The notes beneath the pieces were generated by a model. The model was not told the DNA's origin. It did no database searches and worked only from the letters and a program-made list of their open reading frames with translations. From an uncultured Collinsella sp. (lineage in GTDB: Bacteria; Actinomycetota; Coriobacteriia; Coriobacteriales; Coriobacteriaceae), in NCBI GenBank assembly GCA_902493515.1, contig CABUPE010000028.1, forward strand, positions 1-28,931: 28,931 bases of DNA. The letters run 5' to 3'. Shown in pieces: positions 1-6,917 of the stretch. Position numbers and translations under genes: made by a program. Position 1 is the stretch's first letter, and each line of letters begins with the position of its first letter.

Positions 1-16
1 GCGCAACGCGTTGCGC
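1..16. repeat. Perfect 16-base palindrome at window edge
   Basis: GCGCAACGCGTTGCGC reads identically on both strands. It touches the window edge, so it may be part of a larger structure cut off on the left. There is no T-run after it. It could be a protein-binding dyad or a leftover of a hairpin element; the sequence here does not decide. Confidence 0.5.
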
Positions 17-54
17 TGAGTCCTGAGGCTGTTGCAATGAAAATGAGAATCAAG

Positions 55-98
55 GACAATGTCCTGCTCATATTAAAAGGAACGTCCCCAACTGCCGG
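55..98 (-). repeat. 44-base interspersed element, copy 1 (class I loop motif)
   Basis: On the minus strand it begins CCGGCAGTT, continues with the class I core GGGACGTTCC, and ends in an AT-rich tail with ATGAGCAGGACATTGTC. A second copy in inverse orientation lies at 28847-28890 and differs at one base of 44. The 3' stem arm present in the complete copy at 1161-1191 is replaced here by the tail. This copy sits directly upstream of the -10 box of the first gene, so it probably supplies or overlaps its -35 region. Confidence 0.8.
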
Positions 99-115
99 CT
101 TTTTGGGGTGCTGGG

Positions 116-121
116 TATAAT
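116..121 (+). promoter_or_regulatory. -10 box TATAAT for the zinc-ribbon gene
   Basis: A perfect TATAAT lies 37 bases before the chosen ATG and about 25 bases before the Shine-Dalgarno. No good -35 hexamer is found 16-18 bases upstream, where the interspersed element ends. Transcription would start near 128. Confidence 0.5.
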
Positions 122-158
122 CGTCGTATTGCATTGAAATGTGGCGAAAGGAGTGGCA

Positions 159-1142
159 ATGTCTCGGTATTGCGCCTCGTGCGGCAAGCTTCTTGCAGAT
201 AATGCCAAGTTCTGCACCTCATGCGGTGCACCCGTTGAGCAAACAACCGCGAGCGATAGCCAGCCCGCTTTTGAGCAGACCGGTTCCCTCGATACGCCGC
301 AAGCCAAGGCGGACGACCCCCTCTCCTATCGCCCCGACCCCGCCGCAAGCCCCGCGGCCGTCGAGACCACGCAGCGCATACCCGTCGCGAGCGGCTCGCC
401 CCAACAGCAGCCGGCTCCCGCATACGCGCCCGCTTCGCCACAGACCCCCGCTCCCAAAAAGAGCGGCACCGGGCCGCTTATCGCCGTTATCGTTGTGCTG
501 GTGGCGATCATCATCGCCCTGGTCGTTTTCTTTGTGATCAAGCCTTTCGACAACGCCGCCACGCAGACGACTGCCGAGGTAGCTAAGCTGCACCATGACG
601 TCGACGACGATGACATAAAGCCTCTCGGCGATCCCAACAGCCTGTACGACGATGATGACGATGACGACGAGGATGGCGGCGAAGCAACGCTCTCCGAGCA
701 GAATCTCTACCGCCGACTGAGCGAATACTACGACTTGCTCGAAGACTTCGACAACTACGTCCGTGGCTGCGCGCAGAACTTCAACGGCAGCTATCTGGAA
801 GAGGATCAAACCACCCGGCAAAATCTCGCCGACGTCGCCGAGCGCACGGAGGACACCATCGAGCAGTATTACGACATCGTCGAGGACCTAGACGTCCCGA
901 CGAGCTCCAAGAACTACAGCTCCTGGAAGGACATCATCGCCCTGTATGACGACCTGGATCACCGCATTGACGCAATCTGTGATGCCTGGGAGATCAGCCT
1001 GAAATACGCCAAGCCTGCGGACCACAAGAATGAGATCGTGGCGCCGCTGTCGCGCGACAACGTGGCGGGCACCAATGACAATAAGTACCGCCTAGACTTT
1101 GAGGAGCGCTATCCCGGCGCCAAGCCTGTCGAGGTGAACTAG
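159..1142 (+). CDS. Zinc-ribbon, single-pass membrane protein with acidic linker
   Basis: The protein has about 327 residues. It opens with a zinc ribbon (two CxxC pairs in the first ~26 residues: YCASCGKLL and FCTSCGAPV). A Pro/Ala/Gln-rich disordered linker follows to about residue 100, then one strongly hydrophobic segment of about 25 residues ending in FFVIKPF. After this come two Asp-rich runs, including seven consecutive Asp, and a predicted helical C-terminal domain. With no signal peptide, the ribbon should be cytoplasmic and the acidic part outside. The ATG at 159 is chosen because AAAGGAG at 147-153 sits 5 bases before it; the in-frame GTG at 141 has no such site. Similar zinc-ribbon membrane proteins are common in Gram-positive gut bacteria and their function is unknown. 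The acidic runs could bind divalent cations, which is inference. The gene appears to be monocistronic. Confidence 0.85.
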   Translation: MSRYCASCGKLLADNAKFCTSCGAPVEQTTASDSQPAFEQTGSLDTPQAKADDPLSYRPDPAASPAAVETTQRIPVASGSPQQQPAPAYAPASPQTPAPKKSGTGPLIAVIVVLVAIIIALVVFFVIKPFDNAATQTTAEVAKLHHDVDDDDIKPLGDPNSLYDDDDDDDEDGGEATLSEQNLYRRLSEYYDLLEDFDNYVRGCAQNFNGSYLEEDQTTRQNLADVAERTEDTIEQYYDIVEDLDVPTSSKNYSSWKDIIALYDDLDHRIDAICDAWEISLKYAKPADHKNEIVAPLSRDNVAGTNDNKYRLDFEERYPGAKPVEVN

Positions 1143-1160
1143 TGCTTTGTCGTTCCCGAG

Positions 1161-1218
1161 CCGGCAGTTAGGGACGTTCCTAAACTGCCGGCAGAAAAGG
1201 AACGTCCCTAAATGCCGG
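1161..1218. repeat. Two head-to-head class I hairpin elements
   Basis: The plus-strand copy is CCGGCAGTT-AGGGACGTTCCTA-AACTGCCGG (1161-1191), a 9-bp stem enclosing the conserved loop. A minus-strand copy (1218 down to 1188) repeats the plan with stem CCGGCA/TGCCGG. The two share the central palindrome CTGCCGGCAG (1185-1194). As a whole, 1161-1181 and 1198-1218 are inverted repeats matching at 20 of 21 bases. The pair lies between the stop of the zinc-ribbon gene and the topA terminator, in the style of a bacterial interspersed mosaic element. Confidence 0.8.
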
Positions 1219-1220
1219 AT

Positions 1221-1261
1221 AAAAAACGAGCGAGGATCGTGGGGTCCTCGCTCGTTTTTTT
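1221..1261. terminator. Bidirectional intrinsic terminator
   Basis: A near-perfect hairpin: arm AAAAAACGAGCGAGGA (1221-1236), loop TCGTGGGG, arm TCCTCGCTCGTTTTTT. It has an A-run on one side and a T-run on the other, so it can terminate both the convergent zinc-ribbon gene and the long minus-strand cluster ending in topA. Confidence 0.92.
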
Positions 1262-1283
1262 GGGCAATGTTTTGACTGCGCCG

Positions 1284-3875
1284 TTACTTGTCGGCGGCTG
1301 CTTTCTTGGCAGTCGACTTCTTGGCCGTCGTCTTTTTGGCGGTCGTCTTCTTGGCAGCAGTCTTCTTTGCTGCCGTGGTCTTCTTTGCCGTGCTCGCCTT
1401 GGTCGCAGTCTTGCGGCCACGAGCGGGCTTCTTCTCCTTGGTCGGGCAGTCCATGTTGACGCAGATACGCCACGGGCCGCGCGCCGTGTTGACCACCACG
1501 ATGGGGGCGCCGCACTCGGGGCAGGTCTCGCCCGTCGCCTCGAGCTTGCCGCGCGCCGGCAACGGATAGCTCACGCCGCAGTCGTCGTAGTTGGTGCAGC
1601 GGATAAAGCGCTTGCCGCTCTTCTCGCTCTTGTGCGCGATCAGGTCGCCATGACGTCCCGCCTCGGCGCACACCTTGCACTCGCCCACCTTAAGATCGGG
1701 CTCGTAGTTGGTGGGGCACGTGGGGTTCACGCAAATCTCGAAGGCCTTCTGGCGGAACGGCTGGCACTTAATGCGCGGCGCGCCGCACTCGGGGCACACG
1801 GCCGCCTCGCCCTCGAGCGGGCTCACCTTGACGCCACTCGGCACCGGATAGGTCACGTCGCAGTCGGGCCATCCCATGCAGCCGATAAAGCTGCCGCGGG
1901 TCTTGGCACTCGTCTTCATGACGAGGTCCTTGCCGCACTTGGGGCAGGCACCCACGCGCGCATCGGCCGTGACGGCGTCGCTGATGGCGTCGCCCAGCTC
2001 CTGCGTATGCTTGAGCAGCTCGTCGAGCACACCGGCCAGCAGCGCACGCGAGTGTGTCACGACATGCTCTTCGGTGTCCTCGCCGCGCTCCACGCGGGTC
2101 ATATCGCCATCGAGCTCGCTGGTCATATCGGGGCTCGTGATGCGCGGGGCAAACTGCGACAGCGCGTCGATGATGGCGATACCCAGCTGACTCGGCTCCA
2201 CGGGATCGTTTTTGAGATAGCGCACGGCGTACAGGCGCTCGATGATGCTCGCGCGCGTGGACTTGGTGCCCAGGCCGCGCTTTTCCATCTCCTGCACGAG
2301 CTTGCCCTGGCTGTAGCGCGCGGGCGGCTCGGTCTGCTTGGCCTCGAGCTTAATGTCGAACACGTCGACCGTATCGCCCTGCTCCAGCGGCGGCATCTGC
2401 TCGTCGCGCTTGAGTCCATACGGGTATGCCTCGCGGAAACCCGGGGTCACGAGCACGTCGCCCGAAGCCACGAACGGCTCGCCGTTGACATCGAGCTCGA
2501 GCTTGGTATTCTCGATGGTCGCGGGACCCATGAGCGTCGCCAGGAAGCGACGGGCGATGAGGTCGTAGAGCTTGCGTTGGCCGCCATCGAGCGTGGTCGG
2601 ATCGCCCTCGCCCGTGGGGTAGATAGGCGGGTGGTCGGTGGTCTCGACTTTGCCGCGCGTGGGCTTCATGGGACCGGCGAGCACCTTTTTGCACACGGGC
2701 GCCAGCGCCGGGTTGATCTTTGCCAGGTCGCTCACCACGGCGCCCAGATCGAGCGTCGCGGGGTACACGGTGTTGTCGACACGCGGGTAGCTGATGAGGC
2801 CCGCCATGTAGAGGGACTCGGCGATGCGCATCGTACGCGCAGGCGAGATGCCCTCGGCCGCGGCGGCAGCCTGCAGCGAGGTCGTCGCAAACGGCGTGGG
2901 CGGTTGCTGCTTGCGCGAGCGCTTGGTCACCGCGGCGACGGTTGCCGTCGCAACGCCGTCGACATGGCCGTATGCCGTCTCGGCAGCATCCTTGTCGGTA
3001 AAGCGCGCCGTCTTGTGAGCGATCTTAAAGCGGTCGTCCTCGGCAGCACCCTGAGCGGCACCCATGCCGCGAATCTGCCAATAGTCCTCGGGCACAAACG
3101 CCATGCGCTCGCGCTCGCGCTCGACCACCAGGGCAAGCGTCGGCGTCTGCACGCGGCCGGCAGAGCGCACGTTACCAAAGCCGCCAAACTTGGCGAGCGT
3201 CAGGTAACGCGTGAGCACCGCGCCCCAAATGAGGTCGATGTGCTGACGGCTCTCGCCGGCGTCGGCCAGGTTCTGGTCGAGCGAGACGAGATTATCGAAG
3301 GCCTGCGTGATCTCGGCCTTGGTAAACGAGGAATACTGGGCGCGGGCGACCGGCAAGTCGGGCGCGACCTCGCGCACCTTGTTGAGGGCGTCCGAACCGA
3401 TCAGCTCGCCCTCGCGATCGAAGTCCGTGGCGATGATGACACTGTCGGACTTCTTGGCGAGGTTCTTGAGCGAGCGGATGAGCTCTTTCTCAGCCGGCAG
3501 CTTAATGACGGGTGCCCAGGTGAGATAGGGCAGGCTCTCAAGCTTCCAGCCCTTGATGGAGATGCCATCGGCAAGGAACGGCTTACGCTTGGTGTCGTAA
3601 GGCGGACGAGCCAGGCCATCGGGCATGTCGGCCGGCAGCATCTCGCCGTCCTCGGTAACCGAATACCAGCCCAGCTTTTTATCGAACAGCACGCTGTCGC
3701 AAAAATCGGGCGCAAGGATGTGACCGGCCAGGCCGATGGTCACGCACTCCTCGCCCTTCCACTCAAAACGGTAGATGGCGGTGTTGTACACCTTATCCTT
3801 TTTGGGTTTACCCGTGGACAGACGCTCGGCGATCTGACGCGCGGCGTCGTTTTTCTCGGCGATGATGAGCTTCAA
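1284..3875 (-). CDS. topA: DNA topoisomerase I, type IA (archaeal-like)
   Basis: The 863-residue enzyme should relax negative supercoils by cutting and passing single strands. The N-terminal Toprim domain has the metal-binding acids: E7 in IIAEKN, and D151/D153 in ATDFDREGELIG. The active tyrosine is Y363 in GLISYPRVDNTVYP. That form resembles archaeal TopA more than the GLITYMRTDS of E. coli-type enzymes. Four Cys-rich zinc ribbons follow (about 644-672, 694-720, 733-766, 785-810), and then a basic AKKT-repeat tail (about 814-863) that probably holds the enzyme on DNA. The start is TTG at 3875, with AGGAG 6 bases upstream. The gene lies 54 bases after hypB with no terminator between, so it is probably cotranscribed with the tat-hyp genes. 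The identity as a type IA topoisomerase is certain; the archaeal-like subtype is from motif recognition only. Confidence 0.96.
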   Translation of the reverse strand: MKLIIAEKNDAARQIAERLSTGKPKKDKVYNTAIYRFEWKGEECVTIGLAGHILAPDFCDSVLFDKKLGWYSVTEDGEMLPADMPDGLARPPYDTKRKPFLADGISIKGWKLESLPYLTWAPVIKLPAEKELIRSLKNLAKKSDSVIIATDFDREGELIGSDALNKVREVAPDLPVARAQYSSFTKAEITQAFDNLVSLDQNLADAGESRQHIDLIWGAVLTRYLTLAKFGGFGNVRSAGRVQTPTLALVVERERERMAFVPEDYWQIRGMGAAQGAAEDDRFKIAHKTARFTDKDAAETAYGHVDGVATATVAAVTKRSRKQQPPTPFATTSLQAAAAAEGISPARTMRIAESLYMAGLISYPRVDNTVYPATLDLGAVVSDLAKINPALAPVCKKVLAGPMKPTRGKVETTDHPPIYPTGEGDPTTLDGGQRKLYDLIARRFLATLMGPATIENTKLELDVNGEPFVASGDVLVTPGFREAYPYGLKRDEQMPPLEQGDTVDVFDIKLEAKQTEPPARYSQGKLVQEMEKRGLGTKSTRASIIERLYAVRYLKNDPVEPSQLGIAIIDALSQFAPRITSPDMTSELDGDMTRVERGEDTEEHVVTHSRALLAGVLDELLKHTQELGDAISDAVTADARVGACPKCGKDLVMKTSAKTRGSFIGCMGWPDCDVTYPVPSGVKVSPLEGEAAVCPECGAPRIKCQPFRQKAFEICVNPTCPTNYEPDLKVGECKVCAEAGRHGDLIAHKSEKSGKRFIRCTNYDDCGVSYPLPARGKLEATGETCPECGAPIVVVNTARGPWRICVNMDCPTKEKKPARGRKTATKASTAKKTTAAKKTAAKKTTAKKTTAKKSTAKKAAADK

Positions 3876-3929
3876 AAGAGGCTCCTATCTCGTGTCTCTG
3901 CGGCTACGCCCGCCCGTATGGCGGCCGAT

Positions 3930-4613
3930 TTACGCCCTTGCTTGCTCGATCTGCCCGATGAGCCAATCGCACCAGGCATCCATGCCCTCGCCCTTGCGCG
4001 CGCTCACGGCAAACCGCGGCGCCTGCGGATTGAGGTCATCGAGTGTCTTAGTATACCTATCCATGTCAAAATCGAAAGCCGGAGCCACGTCGACCTTGTT
4101 GAGCAGCTGCGCGCCGGCGTGTTGGAAGATGCCCGGGTACTTGATGGGCTTATCGTCGCCCTCGGGCACCGAGAGGATCATGATGGACAGGTTCTCGCCC
4201 AAGTCAAAGTCGACCGGGCAGACCAGGTTGCCCACATTTTCGATAAAGATGACATCGATGTTCTCCAGACCAACGGCCTGGTCGAACGCGTCAACCGCCT
4301 CCATGATCATGTTGCCCTCGAGGTGACACAGGCCGCCCGTGTTGATCTGGATGGCGGGCATGCCGGCTTCCTTCATGGTGATGGCATCGACATCCGAGGC
4401 GATATCGCCCTCGATGACGGCACAGCGCAGGCCGGCCTTGTCGCGCAGGCGCTCGTTGGTGCCCAGAATCGTGGTGGTCTTGCCCGAACCGGGGCTCGAC
4501 AAGACGTTGATCACATAGGTGTTTGTCTCTTTAAATCGCTGTCGCAGCTGATCTGCCAGGCGCTCGTTGCGCGACAGAATCGGCGACGCGATATCAATCG
4601 TTTTCTCAGCCAT
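3930..4613 (-). CDS. hypB: Hydrogenase nickel-incorporation GTPase HypB
   Basis: HypB hydrolyses GTP to drive nickel insertion, with HypA, into the large subunit of [NiFe] hydrogenase. In the 227-residue protein the P-loop is SSPGSGKTT (about 39-47). The G-domain metal site has Cys96-His97 (GGLCHLEG) and Cys132 (NLVCPVD), and the base-recognition motif NKVD is at 172-175. There is no His-rich N-terminal nickel-storage stretch and no N-terminal CxxCGC motif, so this is a short form. ATG at 4613 is preferred because AAGGAG lies 8 bases upstream; an in-frame GTG at 4622 would overlap that site. hypA is 55 bases upstream on the same strand. No hydrogenase structural genes or other hyp genes are in the window, so the client could also be another nickel enzyme. 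Confidence 0.95.
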   Translation of the reverse strand: MAEKTIDIASPILSRNERLADQLRQRFKETNTYVINVLSSPGSGKTTTILGTNERLRDKAGLRCAVIEGDIASDVDAITMKEAGMPAIQINTGGLCHLEGNMIMEAVDAFDQAVGLENIDVIFIENVGNLVCPVDFDLGENLSIMILSVPEGDDKPIKYPGIFQHAGAQLLNKVDVAPAFDFDMDRYTKTLDDLNPQAPRFAVSARKGEGMDAWCDWLIGQIEQARA

Positions 4614-4668
4614 ACTCGGCACTCCTTACTTTGGCCCCTTTATACCCCATCACCAGATGGCTAGCGGG

Positions 4669-5025
4669 CTAATCGTCGGGGGTTTCGATTTCGATACTTG
4701 CGATGTCGAGCTCGCGGCCGTGCAGCAGACGCACGTTGGCGCCGCCACATTGGGGACAGCGGCAATGGAAGCGGTCGTGCTCAAAGACCTCCCCGCAGTC
4801 CAGACACTCGCTTTGTGGATGGACTTCCTCCACGGCAAGCTCGCAGCCTCGCGTGAGCGAGTCCTCATCGCGAAATGTCTCCCACGCAAAGTCGAGCGCC
4901 TCGCGCACAACTTCGGTCATATCCCCGATACGCAGCGTTACCAAAACGGCGCGCGAGGCCCCCGCCCCACGCGCCGCGCGAATCACTGTATCGAGTATGC
5001 CGTTGACAATGCCAACCTCGTGCAT
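4669..5025 (-). CDS. hypA: Hydrogenase nickel metallochaperone HypA
   Basis: HypA carries Ni(II) to the [NiFe] hydrogenase large subunit together with HypB. The 118-residue protein starts MHEVGIV, where the N-terminal amine and His2 form the family's nickel site. A structural zinc site is formed by two CxxC pairs: Cys74/Cys77 (CLDC) and Cys90/Cys93 (CPQC). The length is normal for the family. The ATG at 5025 lies 6 bases after the tatC stop, and its Shine-Dalgarno (GAGGAG) sits within the last codons of tatC. Translation is therefore probably coupled to tatC, which links this nickel chaperone to the Tat exporter at the transcript level. Confidence 0.96.
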   Translation of the reverse strand: MHEVGIVNGILDTVIRAARGAGASRAVLVTLRIGDMTEVVREALDFAWETFRDEDSLTRGCELAVEEVHPQSECLDCGEVFEHDRFHCRCPQCGGANVRLLHGRELDIASIEIETPDD

Positions 5026-5031
5026 ACCGAT

Positions 5032-5823
5032 TTACTCCTCGTCGTCCTCATCGTCCGAGAACAGGTCCAGACGGCTCACAAACAAGCCCTCCTTGCCCTC
5101 GCGCGCGGTAATGACCACGCGGGCAATGGCGAGCGAAATCTCGTAGAGCGAGAGCAGGGCACCATACATGAGGCCCAGCGTAACGGGCGAGCCGTCGGGC
5201 GTAATCACAGCCGAGCCCACAAGCAGGCCAACGTATACGTAACGCCAGGCACCGCGGAAGGCCGCGTAGGACACGATGTGGAAGACGGACAGATAGAAGA
5301 TGATGAGCGGCAGCTCAAACGCCACACCAAAGCCGATCATAAAGAGCAGCTCCATGTTGACGTAGTTCTCCAGGTCGGGCAGCGCCGTGGCGACGGCCGA
5401 GGTCTCGCCGATAAGCCACTCAAAGCCCGCCGGGATGATAATGAAATAGCAGAAGATGGCGCCCAGGAAGAACAGCACCGTCGAGGCGAGCACCGTGGGC
5501 ACGACCCATTTGCGCTCGTTGGGACGCAGTGCCGGCAGGAAAAATGCCAGAATCTGCCAGATGATCATGGGCGTGCACATGACCACGGCCATCTTGATGG
5601 CCAGCGAGAAGCGCAGGCCAAAGCCGCCGAGCGTGGTGGTGATGTAGAACTTACCGTCCGGCACAAAGGAGCGGATAGGGTCTTCCAAGATGTCGAGCAC
5701 CACGGGCGTGGCGAAATACAGCACGATGGCGGCGGCAAACACCGACACGACCACGATGGTCAGGCGGCGACGGAGCTCTCCCAAGTGATCGAAGAGCGGC
5801 ATGCGCGCAGGTCCGATAGGCAT
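5032..5823 (-). CDS. tatC: Twin-arginine translocase subunit TatC
   Basis: TatC is the membrane receptor for twin-arginine signal peptides of folded proteins, including many cofactor enzymes. The 263-residue protein has six hydrophobic segments and the family motif HLGELRRRL near the N-terminus, which is part of the signal-peptide site. Further markers are FFLPALRPNERKW in the first cytoplasmic loop and the conserved Glu in VAFELPLIIF. The C-terminus is an unusually acidic tail (DDEDDEE). The start codon overlaps the tatA stop as TAATG, a classic coupled arrangement, and hypA follows within 6 bases. Confidence 0.96.
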   Translation of the reverse strand: MPIGPARMPLFDHLGELRRRLTIVVVSVFAAAIVLYFATPVVLDILEDPIRSFVPDGKFYITTTLGGFGLRFSLAIKMAVVMCTPMIIWQILAFFLPALRPNERKWVVPTVLASTVLFFLGAIFCYFIIIPAGFEWLIGETSAVATALPDLENYVNMELLFMIGFGVAFELPLIIFYLSVFHIVSYAAFRGAWRYVYVGLLVGSAVITPDGSPVTLGLMYGALLSLYEISLAIARVVITAREGKEGLFVSRLDLFSDDEDDEE

Positions 5824-6398
5824 TACTCATCGCCTCCCTTCGGGGCAGCGGCGTCGTCCTCGGCCTCGAGCTCGCGAGCGAGCTGGTCGACGACGGCCTT
5901 GCGCTTGCGGGGACGACGGGCGTAGAGGTCGGCCGTCGTGGGCTCTGCCGGCTCGGGCTCGGACTCCGGCTCTGCAGCAGGCCCGGGCTCGACGACAGGC
6001 TCGGCGGCAGCGGCAGGCTCGGCACCCTCGGCCTCCTCAGCAGCACCCTCGCCCTCGGCGGCAGCCTCGCTCGCGGCCTTCTCGGCAGCAAGACGGGCGC
6101 GACGCTCGGCAAAGGTCTCCTTCTTGGCGGGAGCTGCCGTCTCGGCGGCATCCTCGTCCGCATCGGAATCGTCGTCGGTCGCAGCAGCCTTCTTGGGCTT
6201 GACCGGAGCCGAAGCGGCCTCACTCACCGGATCGATAATCTCGGACTGAACAACGGCCGTCATCTTTTCCTGCGTCTCGCGGAACTGACGGATGGCACGG
6301 CCGATCGTGCGGCCCATCTGCGGGAGCTTATCCGGGCCAAACAGCAAAAAGCCGAAGACCACGATGATCGCGAGCTCACCCTCTCCAATACCAAACAC
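5823..6398 (-). CDS. tatA: Twin-arginine translocase subunit TatA/TatB-type
   Basis: This single-span protein forms the pore-forming or coupling part of the Tat translocase. It has 191 residues. The N-terminus FGIGEGELAIIVVFGFLLFG is a short membrane span, followed by the hinge motif GPDKLPQMGR and an amphipathic helix (RAIRQFRETQEKM). The remaining ~140 residues are Ala/Glu/Pro-rich and low in complexity, much longer than a usual TatA. The acidic Glu before the span is TatB-like, whereas FGPDKLP is TatA-like, so in a minimal TatAC system one protein may do both jobs. The GTG at 6398 is chosen because GGAGG lies 5 bases upstream and it places the membrane span at the very N-terminus. It is the first gene of the minus-strand cluster tatA-tatC-hypA-hypB-topA. 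Confidence 0.9.
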   Translation of the reverse strand: MFGIGEGELAIIVVFGFLLFGPDKLPQMGRTIGRAIRQFRETQEKMTAVVQSEIIDPVSEAASAPVKPKKAAATDDDSDADEDAAETAAPAKKETFAERRARLAAEKAASEAAAEGEGAAEEAEGAEPAAAAEPVVEPGPAAEPESEPEPAEPTTADLYARRPRKRKAVVDQLARELEAEDDAAAPKGGDE

Positions 6399-6473
6399 AC
6401 ATACCTCCAAGGCTCGATGTGAGTCGAGCCCGCACCGCGCCATTCGGCCGGAACTCGTCTATTCATTCGGTCA

Positions 6474-6479
6474 AGTATA
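6474..6479 (-). promoter_or_regulatory. Candidate -10 box for the tat-hyp cluster
   Basis: On the minus strand TATACT lies 75 bases before the tatA start, immediately after the hairpin at 6480-6507. The region where a -35 box should be lies inside the hairpin and is a poor match, so this is only a candidate. Confidence 0.35.
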
Positions 6480-6507
6480 GCGCCCGGACGCCAAAACGTC
6501 CGAGCGC
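6480..6507 (-). terminator. Hairpin downstream of the STAS gene
   Basis: An 11-position stem (arms 6480-6490 and 6497-6507, one G-T wobble) around loop CCAAAA. Read on the minus strand it follows the stop of the anti-anti-sigma gene by about 45 bases, but only a weak T-rich tract (TATACTT) follows. It may be a terminator, or may influence the promoter of the tat cluster that begins there. Confidence 0.5.
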
Positions 6508-6551
6508 ATCACAAACATATGCCAAACGGCACGCCCTTTTGGGGGCAAAGA

Positions 6552-6866
6552 TTATGCAGCGGTGATCGAAATCTCCTGGTCGACACCCAACAGCTGGACC
6601 ACGCGCATCACCGGGGGCTGCACATTGGTGCAGCTAAAGCGCTTGCTGTGGTCGGCCGCGTGGTGCGCGGCGCCCACGAGCACACCAATGCCCGTCGAAT
6701 CGATGTAGCTCACCTGGGCAAAATCGAGCTCAACGGCCTCAGTGGGCTGCTCGAGCGCCAGGTCGATGGCATTGCGCAGGCTATCGGCGTTAGAGATATC
6801 GATCTCGCCGGTTACCTTAATGGTGTAGAGCTCTGGCGTGGGGTTGGTGGAAATACCCAAATCCAT
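6552..6866 (-). CDS. STAS-domain anti-sigma factor antagonist
   Basis: The 104-residue protein is a single STAS domain of the SpoIIAA/RsbV type. In that family the unphosphorylated protein binds an anti-sigma kinase and so releases a sigma factor. The diagnostic loop YIDSTGIGVLVGA is present, with Ser57 as the phosphorylation site. ATG at 6866 has AAAGGAG 7 bases upstream. It lies 51 bases behind the aspartate aminotransferase on the same strand and may be cotranscribed with it. No anti-sigma kinase, phosphatase or sigma factor gene is near, so the partner must be elsewhere. The function in this organism is inferred from the family only. Confidence 0.9.
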   Translation of the reverse strand: MDLGISTNPTPELYTIKVTGEIDISNADSLRNAIDLALEQPTEAVELDFAQVSYIDSTGIGVLVGAAHHAADHSKRFSCTNVQPPVMRVVQLLGVDQEISITAA

Positions 6867-6917
6867 GTATATGCTCCTTTACGTATCGAAGGTGCGGATA
6901 GTACGGGAAACCGCGCG

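Noticed and set aside
1212..4664. A 1150-codon open frame on the plus strand
   Set aside because: It is the antisense shadow of topA and hypB. The minus-strand frames have full catalytic motifs and ribosome sites, whereas this one has low-complexity Ala/Arg/Leu/His-rich sequence typical of antisense GC-rich DNA.
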